The notes under the pieces were generated by a model. It saw only the letters and a list, made by a program, of their open reading frames with translations, did no database searches and was not told where the DNA came from. Shown here one piece after another: positions 23,401 to 36,300 of a stretch of DNA of 60,000 nt; the stretch's first letter is position 1; every line of letters starts with the position of its first letter. Origin of the DNA: Owenia fusiformis (lineage: Eukaryota; Annelida; Polychaeta; Sabellida; Oweniidae); assembly GCA_903813345.2 (NCBI GenBank), contig CAIIXF020000005.1:39189375-39249374 (forward strand), given 5' to 3'. The translations under genes were made by a program, and so were the position numbers.

Positions 23401-24931
23401 TTTCATTGTTGGAAAATATCGAGTTTCGATCCTGGGAGCCAATCCTCCTTGCAATGGACCTAGAAATATCCATTTAGAAACGTATATTAGATATATATAT
23501 GGGGATCATTTGATTGATTACTCTTGGTGTGGAATGGGGTAAAGCTTGTCTTTTCCTTAAAGACATGTTAGGATTTCTCAGTGTATTATTGCACTGTGGT
23601 CCTTTACACTTTTAAAATGAATGAGATTGTAATCAAGTGTGCACACTTACATCAATCATAGGGTACATTTGGTCTGATCATGGGCTTTCAGTAGAGCCCA
23701 TGGTCTTATAAACAAAATTCCTATCATATCATCTCTTTTCTATCTTATCTATCAATACTATAGTCATTTGGTTGATATGTTTTATGCATAATGCAAATTG
23801 AAATAAATTCTGATTCTAATAATTATATGAAAGAAAGACTAGGCATTTGCGGTTGCAAAGGACTCTATTTGTTTTGTTTTATGTTAAGTAATTTAAAACT
23901 GACTGCAGTAAAACCTGATTAACCTAAACAACATTGTGACTTGCCAAAATCGTTCTGATTGATGTGTGCTCATATTTTTAGTTTCTTTGCCACATTTCTA
24001 CTAGGGGTATTTAAAGATGAGACTGATAAAATTGTTTACATTGAGAGGTATAAAACTAATAGTAGAGACATGTTCAGATATACAGGCTCTACCTACTCTT
24101 TTTGCTCATATTGTTGCTCTTTTTCTTCAGGTTAGCTTCAGTGATGAGCACAAGAAACTGTCCTCAGGCACATATACAGTAAGATTCTTTGATGAAGAAG
24201 GCTATGCAGCACTCAGAAAGGTGAGTAAGACTCAAAATATCACCCTGTTCAAATAAAGTGTATAGTCCATTACCTACTAAAAACACTGTTAAAAGTCCTT
24301 TCATTAGCAAAATGAAGACCAATTTCTTAAGGTTTTCATTGGTTATGTAATATCAATTTAAATCTTGAACTTTCCCAAAATAACTCTTCTTTTCTTTATT
24401 ATTAGTTTGTGTTTCAATGACAGCATTGTCCAGATGTTTAAAACTGGTGGAATTTGGGGACCTCCACTTTATCTTTGGCACCCTGCCTCTTTATAAAAAA
24501 TATTTTATATGTTTTTCAGGCTCAAAGAGGAGGTGATGATACATCAGCCGTCAAGCCACTTTTCACACAAGATGTTGTTCATAAGGTCAGTATCATTGAT
24601 GTTTACCCATAAACATCATATAAAGGGAGGAGTAAAAGTAGACAGCATATATCACTGACATGTATCTGTTGACTATAGACTTTATCTACAAGGGCCTTCA
24701 TAAAAACTCTTCTCTCTCTTAACTTTGCATAGTTTCATAGATGTGTCTCTGGCAATCAGTTTTAAAGTAAAGAAGAAAGAATTGATCAAGGCATGGATGT
24801 TAACCAAATATTGTTTTACATTGCAGGGTGCGTCAAGTGGTCAATACGTACAGAGTGAATTTGTTGCAACAAGTGCTGCTCTCCTCGTCTTTTACTTCGC
24901 ATGGAACGCCCGATCCAATCTTGGAGCATAG
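17460..24931 (+). CDS. SSR4: Translocon-associated protein subunit delta (TRAP-delta; complete, 6 exons)
   Basis: This is a subunit of the ER TRAP/signal sequence receptor complex, which sits beside the Sec61 channel and helps nascent chains enter the ER. Exons: 17460-17523, 22493-22611, 22790-22858, 24131-24220, 24520-24585, 24827-24931. All have consensus splice sites; the sum is 513 nt, giving 170 residues (human about 173). Residues 1-21 form a hydrophobic signal peptide. The mature lumenal domain has the family pattern TVFIVEFSLACKNK and GTYTVRFFDEEGYAALRK, with two cysteines at residues 25 and 56 that match the family's paired cysteines. The last exon encodes one membrane segment (about 148-163) and a very short cytosolic tail, as expected for a type I TRAP subunit. 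The start has A at -3 and G at +4. Intron 1 (about 5 kb) is packed with repeats. The gene shares a compact promoter with LMF1. Confidence 0.96.
17938..19240. repeat. Degraded, partly duplicated relatives of the palindromic MITE (SSR4 intron 1)
   Basis: Segments beginning CCATTTCACTG (17940), an inverted body at about 18518-18640 and a further piece at 19150-19240 resemble the 3702-4095 family. Two copies of a TTCCAGATGGAATTAC ... CTAGAGACT module occur at about 18391-18500 and 19049-19150. This looks like successive nested insertions. Confidence 0.55.
18148..18250. repeat. Dispersed repeat shared with the right edge of the window
   Basis: CAGTCCTAGTTCATA and following sequence (CGTCTAC, GATATTTA) recur at 59891-60000 in the same orientation with moderate divergence. 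Confidence 0.5.
19527..19698. repeat. Dispersed repeat, copy B
   Basis: Second copy of the 9631-9800 repeat, same orientation, inside the 2.4-kb foldback element. Confidence 0.7.
19908..20380. mobile_element. Palindrome nested inside the 2.4-kb element
   Basis: GACCATGGTCTGATTGACCCTAGACATGATGAAAT is mirrored near 20330-20365, with matching interior arms (AGGAGCATAGGAAAGGTCA, ATATTGCTC) around a centre near 20130. About 470 bp, arms moderately diverged. Confidence 0.7.
22186..22345 (+). mobile_element. tRNA-Thr-derived SINE
   Basis: The head has an A box TAACTCAGTGG (22193-22203), an anticodon-type loop CTTGTAA with TGT (22218-22220) and a B box GGTTCGATCAT (22236-22246). The acceptor and T stems pair poorly, so it is not a functional tRNA. 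A body with GCACAGGATTTCATTC follows; that body is repeated alone at about 45204-45240, supporting a dispersed SINE. Confidence 0.75.
22890..23073. repeat. 59-bp tandem repeat, 3 copies (SSR4 intron 3)
   Basis: ACAAAATTGACTTCTAACCC starts at 22897, 22956 and 23015. The array begins about 35 bp after the SSR4 exon 3 donor but does not include it. Confidence 0.85.
23138..23460. mobile_element. MITE with 9-bp target duplication
   Basis: Element 23147-23451 with inverted ends CAAGGAGGATTGGCTCCCAG, flanked by direct CAATGGACC at 23138-23146 and 23452-23460. A 9-bp duplication fits Mutator-like elements. A fragment with GGCCAATCCTCCTTT is at about 53270. Lies in SSR4 intron 3. Confidence 0.8.
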
Positions 24932-24934
24932 TTT

Positions 24935-25278
24935 AATAAATAATATAGCAATAAAAAATATCTCATCATCTGCCATTTTAGAATTTGAACGTCATTACTT
25001 ACTTAAATACAATCGTATCATGACAATTTCATAACTTAAGACATTCATTATTATAGATGTTTTTATCTCTAGAAATTAGTGTTTCAATCATGTACAAACA
25101 AATGTAATGTGTAAAGCTCACATTTTTATCAAGTTGTGTATATTTCATTGTGTAATATCTAGTGTAAATTACCATGTATTTCATTCCAGTTTCAGAACTA
25201 ATTTTTGTACATGTTCTTATACAGAATGTAATATTGTATAATATTAGAGAAACTTGTGCGAAAGCAGCCCTTAATAAA
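24935..25278 (+). terminator. SSR4 3' UTR with candidate poly(A) signals
   Basis: AATAAA hexamers lie at 24935-24940 (immediately after the stop codon), 24950-24955 and 25273-25278. The last is followed by an A-rich stretch and is the most plausible cleavage signal, giving a 3' UTR of about 350 bp. Which one is used cannot be told from sequence. Confidence 0.5.
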
Positions 25279-28200
25279 AAAAATTACAAAACAATATAGA
25301 TTGTTGCCCAGATGTGACTGAGCAAAAGCTTAGATTCACGGGTCTTCTCAAAGAATCTGCCAGTCCTCCTATTACGCCGCCTTTTTGGCCATTTAAGGAG
25401 ATTATCGTTTTGTATAAACTCTACTTTTTGCTCATATATGGAGAGGTGTTACAATGTAGGATAGTCATTTTGAAGTGAGAAATTCTGAATATTCTCGTGT
25501 CTATTACTCAATACTTGTATATTGCACCATTCTTTCATCATATTGGCAATATACACCTGAATAATCTATTGCCGAGTAGTTAATTGTATTGGTTTTGACA
25601 GAAATTAAGAGAAAGTTCGAGGAGAATCTGGTCATATTATTATACAGGTGTTAAGATATACATTCAGGTTTTACAAACATATATCATATTAAAACAAAAC
25701 AATGATTTGGGATAATCAAGGATTCAACAATTTATTTTGACATTTTAGGGTCATACAATATAAAACAATTACAGTAGTGAACAATGAAATATACTTCCTA
25801 AACATCTTACAATTTGAAACTGTAACAATATTTTGCAATAATATTTAGATTTAGTTTTAGAGGATTTTTTGTTGAAACATCAAGAGTCCTTTAAATTCCC
25901 AGAAAATGTCTTATCTAGTACAGAATTCTAATTTGATACAATAAAAACAGTACAGAACAGATAGCAGACTAAATCTCAGAAGAAATGCAATGGTTAAATA
26001 ATTTACACAGAGTTAATACAGAATAAGAGTTTTATGGTGCTTTATAACACATAACATCTACTACAATGGCTAAAGAAAGTGTGGCTTGTTGCACAACATA
26101 TTCATATGTACCATCAACACCATTCAAGCCTGGTCATATGGAAGTATTAGTGGCTCAAGCTGAACAATGTGAACAATGAATATGGTATCAACTAAGCTAC
26201 ATTGACTTGCATTGACTTGGCATCAGAGAGCATGAGTCAATGGTAACATTCAAAAGCTGGCTCTGAAGATGGCTCGCACACTTCACCATTAATATACACA
26301 GGTATTACTGTATGAAATATGTGTTGATATATGAGTAGAACAAGCCACCAGAGTTCAGTGATTTGTTACAATATGGTCTAATTTTATACTAATTAACTCA
26401 TAGTCAAATACATACATCTATAGTGTTTAATATGTACCAAATGTGTCTTCAAAATAATAGAGCTCACTTAGTTTACCAGAAGTAAGCTTCTGGATGAGAT
26501 CTTTAAATCTACTGCTTAAAATCATCCTTCATTCCATGATGGTAAATGGACTGAACAGAAAATCTCGCTGGACCGGTGCTTTTGTCACACCCAGAGTTGA
26601 AATGAGTTACTTTACTAGTCTAACAAGTACATGAAGCAGAATGCTACTACATAATATACTTATAGTTTGGATATCATGTTGCCCATTATGAATAGTGCTC
26701 ATTTTCCCCTACGACTCAAGGTTTTTCTTTTATGGAGTGTGTTAGGTTTTGTAAAAATGTAAAAACCAAAACTTCCAGATGAATCATTTTTAAATATGTA
26801 TTTGGCACAGATATCAGAATTTTTATTAGGAAATACATGTACCTCCTAAAGTAAGCGAGTTTTTCTTTATGTATTTCCGAAGACAAATTCTGCCATCTGT
26901 GGTATTTGGAGAGATATTTGGGTGATCAAAATAAGTCAGCTTTGTATCAATCAGAGACAAGGGCACAAGACTGCATGCAGTAGATATTAAAATTAGTTTT
27001 TACAAATATAATTAGTCACAACTTTTAAGGTCTACGCTACAATACAATTATATGAAATACAAGCAAATAAGACGAGTTTTATAAAAATGTGTGCATATTT
27101 TAAGAACAATTGATAAATATCACAAAGTAAAAATGTTAAATTTAGGCCTATTCCATATGTGGGGGAGGGGCAGTTCTTACACCCCCCTCCTTAACAAATT
27201 AATAGATTTACTTTTTTACGTAAAGCTCCAAGAACCGGGAGTGAAACATGCCATTGTTCAATTGCAAAATCTCCCATCATTTACTTTTTGTTTTTATTTC
27301 ATATCCTCACCCCACTTCTAGATCAAACCTGACATTCCCCATTACTTTCACTATTTTTTACCCATTGACACATGTTTCATAACATCCCTAGCTCAATTGG
27401 AATTGCTTAAAACTGGGTAGAAAGGAAAAGTGTAGTGATACCGTTATGTAATATATGATCACTTCTGTAATATCTTTTCCGAATAATTATTTCATGCAGA
27501 CCTATTTTAACAGTACAAGTTGATTCAGATCATATTAGACACAAAACATAAGTATCATGATTCTGAACACACTTCATAGAGTAACGCAGTGTTACAGTTA
27601 GAGTAAAGCAGTTGTTATGTTGTTATGCAGTGTTACAAGTTCTATGTATTTTATATAGTACTGAACATGGTGAATTATATACGTAGAACAAAAAATATGC
27701 ACACAAATATCGAAATTATAGAGTCTACTAGACTATGTCTTAGTAGACATTTCTTTTACAGATGCTTTCTTAAGACTGTTGTCTGAAGCATTACATTCCA
27801 TGTGTTGATCATGTCAACGTTTTTGTTTCTTTTATTTGAAAAGTAGACGAGCTGTAGATGTAGTTTATGCTACTTTAAGTAACTCCAGGTTTCTTGTCCT
27901 AAGGAGTAAGTTTTTCATATCTCACTTTTTTCTATCTAAATGCCAACCCCATAAGGCATGATAGCCTGTCATTATATACCTTTAAACCTCAAATAAGGTC
28001 AAGTTACGTTTTCCTTATGTTTTCCTTATATTGCCTTCTTTCTCAACTAGCTCATGCAAACGAATTGCTTAAGTTTGGAGCAAAGATGTTTTAATTGAAA
28101 CAATTTTTTGTTTTTTGTTAGCTAGATTTTTACAGCTAGCTTTTGAAGGGCCATTTGCCACTTCAGATTGAAATATCTCGTAACATACACAACTCGAGCA

Positions 28201-29235
28201 AAAATCCATCAAAATTTTAGCAGTAAAATTTCCGAAAACTTTTCTAAAGATATTTTAGATTTCTTCGAATATATAAACATTACATGATGGATCCTTGATA
28301 CAGTATGTGTATGTAAATTAGATTTTTATAAAAGTTAAAGATTTAAACGTCTGAGAGTCTCTCATCTCAACTTTGACGTTCCAGATTTTTTGAGTTTCTG
28401 GTTTGAAAAACGTGAGTGATACCATTTCATACAAGGGGCAAAGCACAATAGAAATACAAATTATACAAAGTGTCAAAATACAAATATGCATTATATTTAA
28501 TAACATACCATTACTGTTATCAATATATATTCTATGATTCTGATCGTTTCAATAGTATTTGTTAAAGAACATTTTCTATTTACAATATTCAAGTGTTTAT
28601 ATATCTTATCCACTTCAAGGAGCACTATACTAGAATGAGATTGTTGTCAAAAAACATGAAAATGCAATGTTAGTGTGTTTCCTTGTAGCTGTATTGTTTC
28701 AACAAACTAGTGAGGAATGGTGTCGAATTATCAAATAAAAAAAAAATTACAAAAAATTCAATTTCAATATGGCTCGTATAATGAAATTAAATTTGAGAAT
28801 GTTGATTTGTCTTTGAATATTCAAAAATTAGCCAATGAAATCATCATCTACCAACCTTAACGAAACTGTCTTACTTCCACAACTGTTGATAAAATGACAC
28901 AATCCTAAACTCCAAGCTGATTATAGTTTAAACATAATGTATTAGAATCTTATATGGTACTTTCAAAAGCATGTTGTTAAAATTGTGATATTATATTATA
29001 CTGCGTCAGTGTAATAATCAATAAATATCAATCTTTTATGATATTATAATTTCTCGTTTTCATCTCTGAATTTCATCTCCTATACTAGTAAACAGCAAGA
29101 TGTTATATCATCAATTTAAGAAAATGTTGAATTGATATTCAACATTTAAAATGTATTTTTTATGTTTTTTTTAATTTTCTTTCATATCAAGAGATATCAG
29201 GAGTATATCATACAAAAGAGAAAGACGTGATATAA

Positions 29236-29362
29236 CACTGCCTGAATCAGGACACACTGCCTGAATCAGGACACACAGCCTGAATCAGGACACACTGCCT
29301 GAATCAGGACACACAGCCTGAATCAGGACACAGCCTGAATGAGGACACACTGCCTGAATCAA
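29236..29362. repeat. 20-bp minisatellite
   Basis: About six to seven copies of CTGCCTGAATCAGGACACAC with minor variants, in the presumed FAM120 3' region. Confidence 0.9.
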
Positions 29363-29737
29363 GATACATATGTTTAAATTGAAGTGACAAGTATCACCTT
29401 GAATAAATCCAAAATGGATTATTTTTGAGAAATGCAAGCAAATAACTTTCAGATTTCATATATGTCAAAATTGTTTAATATTAAGGGAATTATAAGGTTA
29501 CGTTTGTGTATATCAATTCCAACACTGGAATTGCATACAAAGTGTATTGTTCACTGATTCAGAAAGTGTTATATCAACCCAATGCATGAAATGGTATCAC
29601 CACAAAATAAACTCATACAACTTGAAACAAGATATTATATTTATAATTTATATATACTTGCAAGGCATGCAATACTCAACTAAATTGTTTTTACATTTGC
29701 TTTTTTGCCAGAATTACTTTAAACTAACCCCTTCCCA

Positions 29738-29739
<2 letters not shown>

Positions 29740-29771
<32 letters not shown>

Positions 29772-29772
29772 G
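29740..29772. repeat. (TTG)n microsatellite
   Basis: Eleven uninterrupted TTG/TGT units. Confidence 0.95.
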
Positions 29773-30393
29773 CTTTAAGCTTTAGCTTGTTTTATTTTTC
29801 TATTTAATATTTATGGTATTTCAGCTTTTAAAGAACTACTTTATATTTAAGTTTGAAAGAATAATAAGTTCACCATTCACCTCAATCTAATAGACTATTT
29901 TGCCGTTTAACTTTAGTTTGGTAATTGAAAAAAAGATGGCAGCAGCTATTATATATTGTCACCACCCTCTATTATCCCAATTGATTTTTTGCCCTAAACA
30001 CTGTCAAAATAATAGTAGAAATGTACAAAAATAATACATTCCTTTAATATAAAAATCTGTCAAAAATAAACAAATCCCATCAAAACTGTAGAACCTGGCT
30101 TTGAATGGCAAATGTATAATAACTTTATGGAAGGAAAATGATTCCATAAATAAATACTAAGACATGATAATACCAAAATGACCAATGCTTAGTTGAAATT
30201 TTTTGAAAATCTCAGAAATTATAAGCACTGGCTCATTTCTTAAACAAGGCAATGAAATCATTTTCCATCCATTATAACACTAGACCCCTTAGACCATACA
30301 CAAACCTGCCTCATATAATAACAACATGTGACCTTGCAATGAAGCACATGGATGAGCTAAGGGGTCTTAAAATATATGCACCAACTCCATGGA

Positions 30394-33300
30394 TCAATCT
30401 ACTATATTTAAACTCGTATTGATTCCACTATCAGGACTACGCGGATCGCCATTAATTTTGTTGTCTGCATCCATGAATTGTCCTATCTCCCCTGTCATTG
30501 GTTGTTCAGAGAATGTTGCACTGGTATCTAGTGAACTATCGCCCCTGGAAACAATTGACTACATTTATTTACAATAATCTTGATTTTAAGAGATATTTCT
30601 AAAAAGAAATGAGGCCAACCATGTTTGCAAATGGGAGTGGTCTCCCCAGGATTTTTTGTGTGGAAGATTTTGATATTTTTTTAATGCAACACTTTAGCAT
30701 TTTGTAATTTTTTGTGCAACATTTTACAATTTTGTAATTTTTTGTGCAACATTTTAAAATTTCTTTATCTTTTATTGTAACATTTTATGAGCCGCATCTA
30801 ATTGCATTGAGGAACATTTTGCTTTTATACAACACATGGAGGTGCTGGCCCTCAGAGATTTCAATGTAGAGAGAGCACTGAATGGTATACAATTCTGTAA
30901 GTTGTGCTTACTGTCCCTCTATGGTACACCCCCTGCCCCGTCCTGCTGGAGACACCTTCGTTCTCTCAGCTAGGGATATCTTGGTAATATCACGACTGTT
31001 GTTGCCCCCTTTATGGAACCTCTGTTGGTATTGTTGACCTCCCCTGCCACCACGTCTTGCTTGCTGTGCTGCATACATGGTCTGCTGTTGGTGCTGTTGA
31101 TGGGGCAACATCATACTCACACCCTACAATGGTTCAAGAATATTTGCATATAATCAATGACCCCTATATGCAAGGAATTAACATACCACTTGCCATATGT
31201 CAAAGATGCCCAATGTTGACCGTTGAATGGCAAATACTGAATATAGACCACCTAACACTGTCCACAAAAAAAAGTTGGAGACTATTTACAATATGTCACC
31301 AATTCTGGTGGTGACATACTGTAGATACACTTAATTTGACGCTACTTAATTTGGCGGATTTCCTCAATTTTAAATATTGGCTGCTATTTAATTTAGTGGG
31401 GTCAGGACTGAGCTCAAGTTTTATCATAAATCTGAAATGTTTATTTCAGATTCATGTGTTCTGGTTTCAGTAAGTCTTGGTATAGCACTGACATCCAAAC
31501 TGCAATACTTACACAAGTGAAATAATGGCAAATTACAAATTCTCTAGGGATTTCCCAAAATAGATCTGAAAATTGGCGTATTTATAATTTGGCGTATTTT
31601 TCCAATCCGCCAATCCGTCAAATTAAAACTGTAGCCAAATTAAGTGTATCTACATTAATTATGTTTAATTAGGCCATATAAAGTTGATCATAATATTGAT
31701 TTACAACAATTGATTTACTGGGGTACAAAGGAAATCCTGTTTAAGACAAATAACATATTTTAATAAGAGTCTAGTTAATGTAGTGTCTGTTGTGATTGGA
31801 TACTTTATCATATTACTATTGGAACCATAACAATAACCATGATTCCTGATTTATGGCAAATATTTGACTTCAGATTTTATTCTCCTCGATTTCAGTTTTC
31901 GCAATGAACAGAATAAAATCTTACATCATATGTTTTACTATATAATAAAAAATCATAGAATTTGGATCTTTATTTCTAATAATTATTTTATGTTTAATGC
32001 CTTGATAATCTTTTCATGCAATAAAAATCAGAAAAATTGTTGACTTGGGGTCCCAATTTATAATTTTTCGAATCGTTCTGTGGTAAAACAACAATTAGAT
32101 GATTGATTACCAAATAAATCTATTTAGAAGAAATGACAGGTCACAGCTGACATTTCCAAGAAACCTATTTATTCATGCCTTTTAAAGACAACTGAATCCA
32201 GCTCTTACTTGGTAATGTGTGAAGGGGTCCTGATATTGTAGATTGGTTCCCATGTGTGGGTTAGCACCTATTGCTGTAGGATTGTACGGTTGTTGGTAGG
32301 CTGATGGGTTGGGGGCCATACCTCCTCTGCCGCCGCCTCTCATTGCTGGACCTCCCCTGGAATTCACAAGGAGAATTAGTGGTGTAGTGGCAGTCAAATG
32401 TAGGCAGGAAATGGTACGATTTTATCAAATTGGTTTAGTTTGGCTTAGTGCCTACTTTGCCTAAATTATGTGAACAATTATTCATTATGTGTTGAAATGA
32501 TTTATCACACCAAGAAATCCTAACTATGATATGTATATACTAGGGGTGAGACGACAACCCGATGAGTCGAGGACTCGCGGGTTTGGGGCTTCGAGTCGAG
32601 TCGAATCGAAGTTGATGAATCGAATCATTTTCGAGTTGAGAAAAAAATTCGAAAAAATAAAAAAATTCAGAAAAATACTGTCAATATGCATGTTTATACT
32701 CGATATTGCGTTGAATATATAAGTTTCAATGACTTGGATATGCTTGTATTAAATTATTATATTGTATGTACACATAAATGAAAGAATATATGTAATAAAA
32801 TCAGAGTAATCTTACGACGAATTGTGTTTGTTTATATTTCCAGCTTTCCACCATTGACGCATTAAAAATACGAACGGTCAAAAGCGATGTTGTTCGCACT
32901 TCGTGCGACTCGAGACGGATTCGAAACTCGAATCGTCATTTTCTGACTCGAATCGGATTCGACTCGAATCGGATTTTTTCGACTCGTCTCACCCCTAGTA
33001 TATACTATAATAATGTAAGCAGAAATTGAAGAAAAATAAACAAAATTGCACAATGTATTTTCGCACTAAGAATCATTTCATAATTGCGTTGTACAGTTCA
33101 GTTACCTGCGCTGTTGTCCTGGTCCTACTGATGTAACCTGGGGAGCTATATGTGTGGACCTTCCTCTCCCTTTATTCCCACTTCCTCCCCAGCTGCCGAC
33201 CACTACACCTGCAATCTGCAATTCTCCCCCTCTCTGATCAACTGGACCCCTTGGAGCTTGGTGCCCTGCAATGTGGATCATTTAGGTTTTCATCCTTTTC

Positions 33301-36300
33301 TAGTGGAACATATACAACTATACATATTGCAGGTGTTTCATTAGCAGCAGGCAACAGGTTATTTTCACCAGTTGTTTTCACAAAATTGCCTGTTGTTTTT
33401 TGAGACTTTTCAACTTTTCCATGTTAAATCTATGATTTCCATTTATTTAGCCTGTTGTGAGAAAATCTACTTCTGTAAATTGCTTTAATTGGACAGCTGT
33501 TTTAATTTGACGGATTTATAAATTAAATAGGTGCCAAAATGTTTTAGCATCAAATTAAAGCAATTTTAGCTTAGTGTCCAACACTTCAAATCACCAAAAT
33601 GACAAGACATGAATAGTAGAAATCTATTTTCATTCTGATTTTGAAAATGGATAATAAAACTTGATGCAATACATACTTTTACATTTGAATCAATAATTTA
33701 ATGTGTCAAAATGGCTTGAATAATATTATGCAGTACATGCATGTATGTGGATTATTTTAACATTATTCATCTTTGTTCACTCGGCTCCTGTAGGGTGTAG
33801 GATGAACGCAGTGAAGACCAGAGCGTGCGAAGATGAACATTATTAGCATAATTTAACATTTATTTTAAGTTATTCTAGATGGATTTGATCAAACATCGGA
33901 ACAAACTGTTTTATTTTACATTTAAAGTTTGCCTTTTATGACAACTTCACTCTGAGGGGAGAGGCTATTTACTGCAAGAGATCTATTGTATCAAATGTCA
34001 CATCATTTGTATTTATTGTGATGTAGAACACATGGGGTATGATGTTATAAATATAGCAGACAAAACTAATGGTGGCAGCGGGAGTTTTGCCAGGAGTTTC
34101 CAATCGTTTTGAAACCACATGTATGGCTGCCCTTGAAAGTTCAGTGACTCACAGTTCAAGTTATGTGACGTAATGTACAAGTTTATTCAAGTGCTCTGTA
34201 CTGGAAGTCTCAGGTCATTTCAACCAATGTCGTCAATATAACTTAAGAGTACACAAAAATATATTGATAAATTTAGCAATGACAATATCACCACCCTGGA
34301 TCTTATCAGACATACAGACGATTTGTTACGAAACTGAATCATTGATCTTAATGGAAACAAATATAATCACTGTGCAAGGTTATTTTGTTTTTGACATGGT
34401 AAATTGGTACAGCCCAATATGTCGTCATTTTTTGAGTTTGGTGAAAATGTCCTCTGGGTTTGTATTTAGTTTTCTTTCTGTTGTACTCCTCATTACTAAT
34501 AAAAGAGAGCTATTCTGTAGTTTCATTGTCTGAATAATTGAAGGAAATAACTTAAACATTGGGGTTCTTAGTAGGTGGTCAGATGGTTAACAAAAACTGT
34601 AGAGTACCTGATATTTGACCTGCCTCCTAACATTGTGAGAGAAAATTAAGAATATGTGAAAACAAAAAAAACAAAACCTTAATCCAAAGATATAGAGTAA
34701 AAAAGCAACAGGGAACGAATACAAGGCATTAACATTAACACCAAAAAATTGGTCAATTTGAAGCAAGATGAAAAGAGATCGTTTTGACCTTGAGAATGTC
34801 ATTTAAGGTCAAATCTTTTTTGACCTTGAGAATGTCACTGAAGATGAAATTTATAGCCAGATTTGAATTGTTGAGAACTTGAGATAACTTTGAGATAATT
34901 TTGAAAAACTGGTCAATTTAAAGCAAGTTGAAAAAAGACCCTTTTGACCTTAAGAAGGTCATTGAAGGTCAAATCTAAAGTCAGATTTGAACTTCTGATA
35001 CTTGTAGATGGCTTTGAAAACAAGAACACAAATGTGTACAAAATGTCCCCACCAATGAATGATCCCATCAAATGGTTATCCTGAAAATGAGTAGACAAGA
35101 CTTTACTGACACAATTTGAGGACGGAAAATCCAAAATGGCCGCCTTTGAAATTGATCCGTCAAACAGTTAAACAAGACTTTACAGACAAGATTTTAGGAT
35201 GGAAAATCCAAAATGGCTGCCTTGACATTTACCCAGAATGTCAAAAAACTAATCAGTTCTAGGTTTTCATACTAAGAATCATCCCTGAAAATTTGAAATT
35301 GATCTACCAAACGGTTCACCTGGAAATGCGTAGACAAGACTTTACAGACAAGATTTTAGGACGGAAAATCCAAAATGGCTGCCTTGACATTTACCCAGAA
35401 CGCCAAAAAACTAATCAGATCTAGATTTTCATACTAAGAACGGTTCACCTGAAAATGTGTAGACAAGACTTTACAGACAAGATTTTAGGACGGAAAAAAC
35501 CAAAATGGTTGACAATAAAAAAGTGATTATGAGTTTTTGCTGATTTCCTTTTACAAAATTATCACATATACATGTAACTACTGTTAACAATAACATAGGC
35601 TTTTTCAACAAAGTTCACCTGAAATTATTTATAAAGCTACTAAATAGTTAAAGAATGAAAACTCAAAAACACCATTCAATATGATACAAAGTATTATCGC
35701 GCGCTAACTTTTCTTCAGACATTCAAAATGGCTGACATGACTGAGCTAACAGGTCCAAAACCTAATCAGATGTAGAATGAAGTGAGCTGAACAAGATGTT
35801 AAAGTTTTAAAAGCAACTGTGAAGCCGTTTTTCTTAAAGTTTGCAGACAAGGATTTTAGCATTTGACCTCAAAATGGCCGACAGGAAGTAGGTATCGAGT
35901 TAATTTTTTTTCATCCACATCTGTATGCACTCACAAGTTATTCCTGAAAATTTGAAGGTGATACCTGTAGCGGGTTTGGAGAAAACTGCCGGATGTACGG
36001 ACGGACAGACAGACAACCAGCAGACAGACAGACAGACGGACGCGCCTAGGACGACAATATGGCCCCACACTATGTGGGGACATAAAAAGGGTCAATTTGA
36101 AGCAAGTTGAAAAAATACCTTTTTGACCCTTTTTTGACCTTGAAAAGATTATTTTGAAAAAAATTGAAGTCAGTCTAAACAGTATTTGTTAAAGTTATTC
36201 GAAGTTGAAAGAATTTGTTACAGACGCCGATTGCCAACCGCCAACCACCACCACTTTTCGGTGGTGACATAAAAACTTACATTCTCTAATTATTCTTATT

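Larger units (their letters stand above)
25731..30393 (-). other. Probable long 3' UTR / 3' flank of the FAM120 gene
   Basis: No coding exon was found here. The stretch follows the FAM120 stop codon on the minus strand and faces the SSR4 3' end tail to tail. It is AT-rich and poorer in MITEs than the introns, as expected for a UTR. A minus-strand AATAAA lies at 25731-25736 (seen as TTTATT), which would give a 4.7-kb UTR; other TTTATT hexamers lie closer (for example near 29788). It contains a 20-bp minisatellite and a TTG microsatellite. Extent of transcription is inference. Confidence 0.4.

Noticed and set aside
30389-30577. Plus-strand 62-residue frame
   Set aside because: Antisense to the last FAM120 exon (30544-30394).
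30908-30912. TAA at the end of the 31123 exon as the FAM120 stop
   Set aside because: A donor ACA/GTAAGC lies at the same place and splices in phase to the 30544-30394 exon, which continues the protein by 49 residues. Use of the unspliced stop cannot be excluded.
32531-32722. 63-residue frames at the edges of 32541-32997
   Set aside because: They lie within the hAT MITE and reflect its GACTCG-rich ends.
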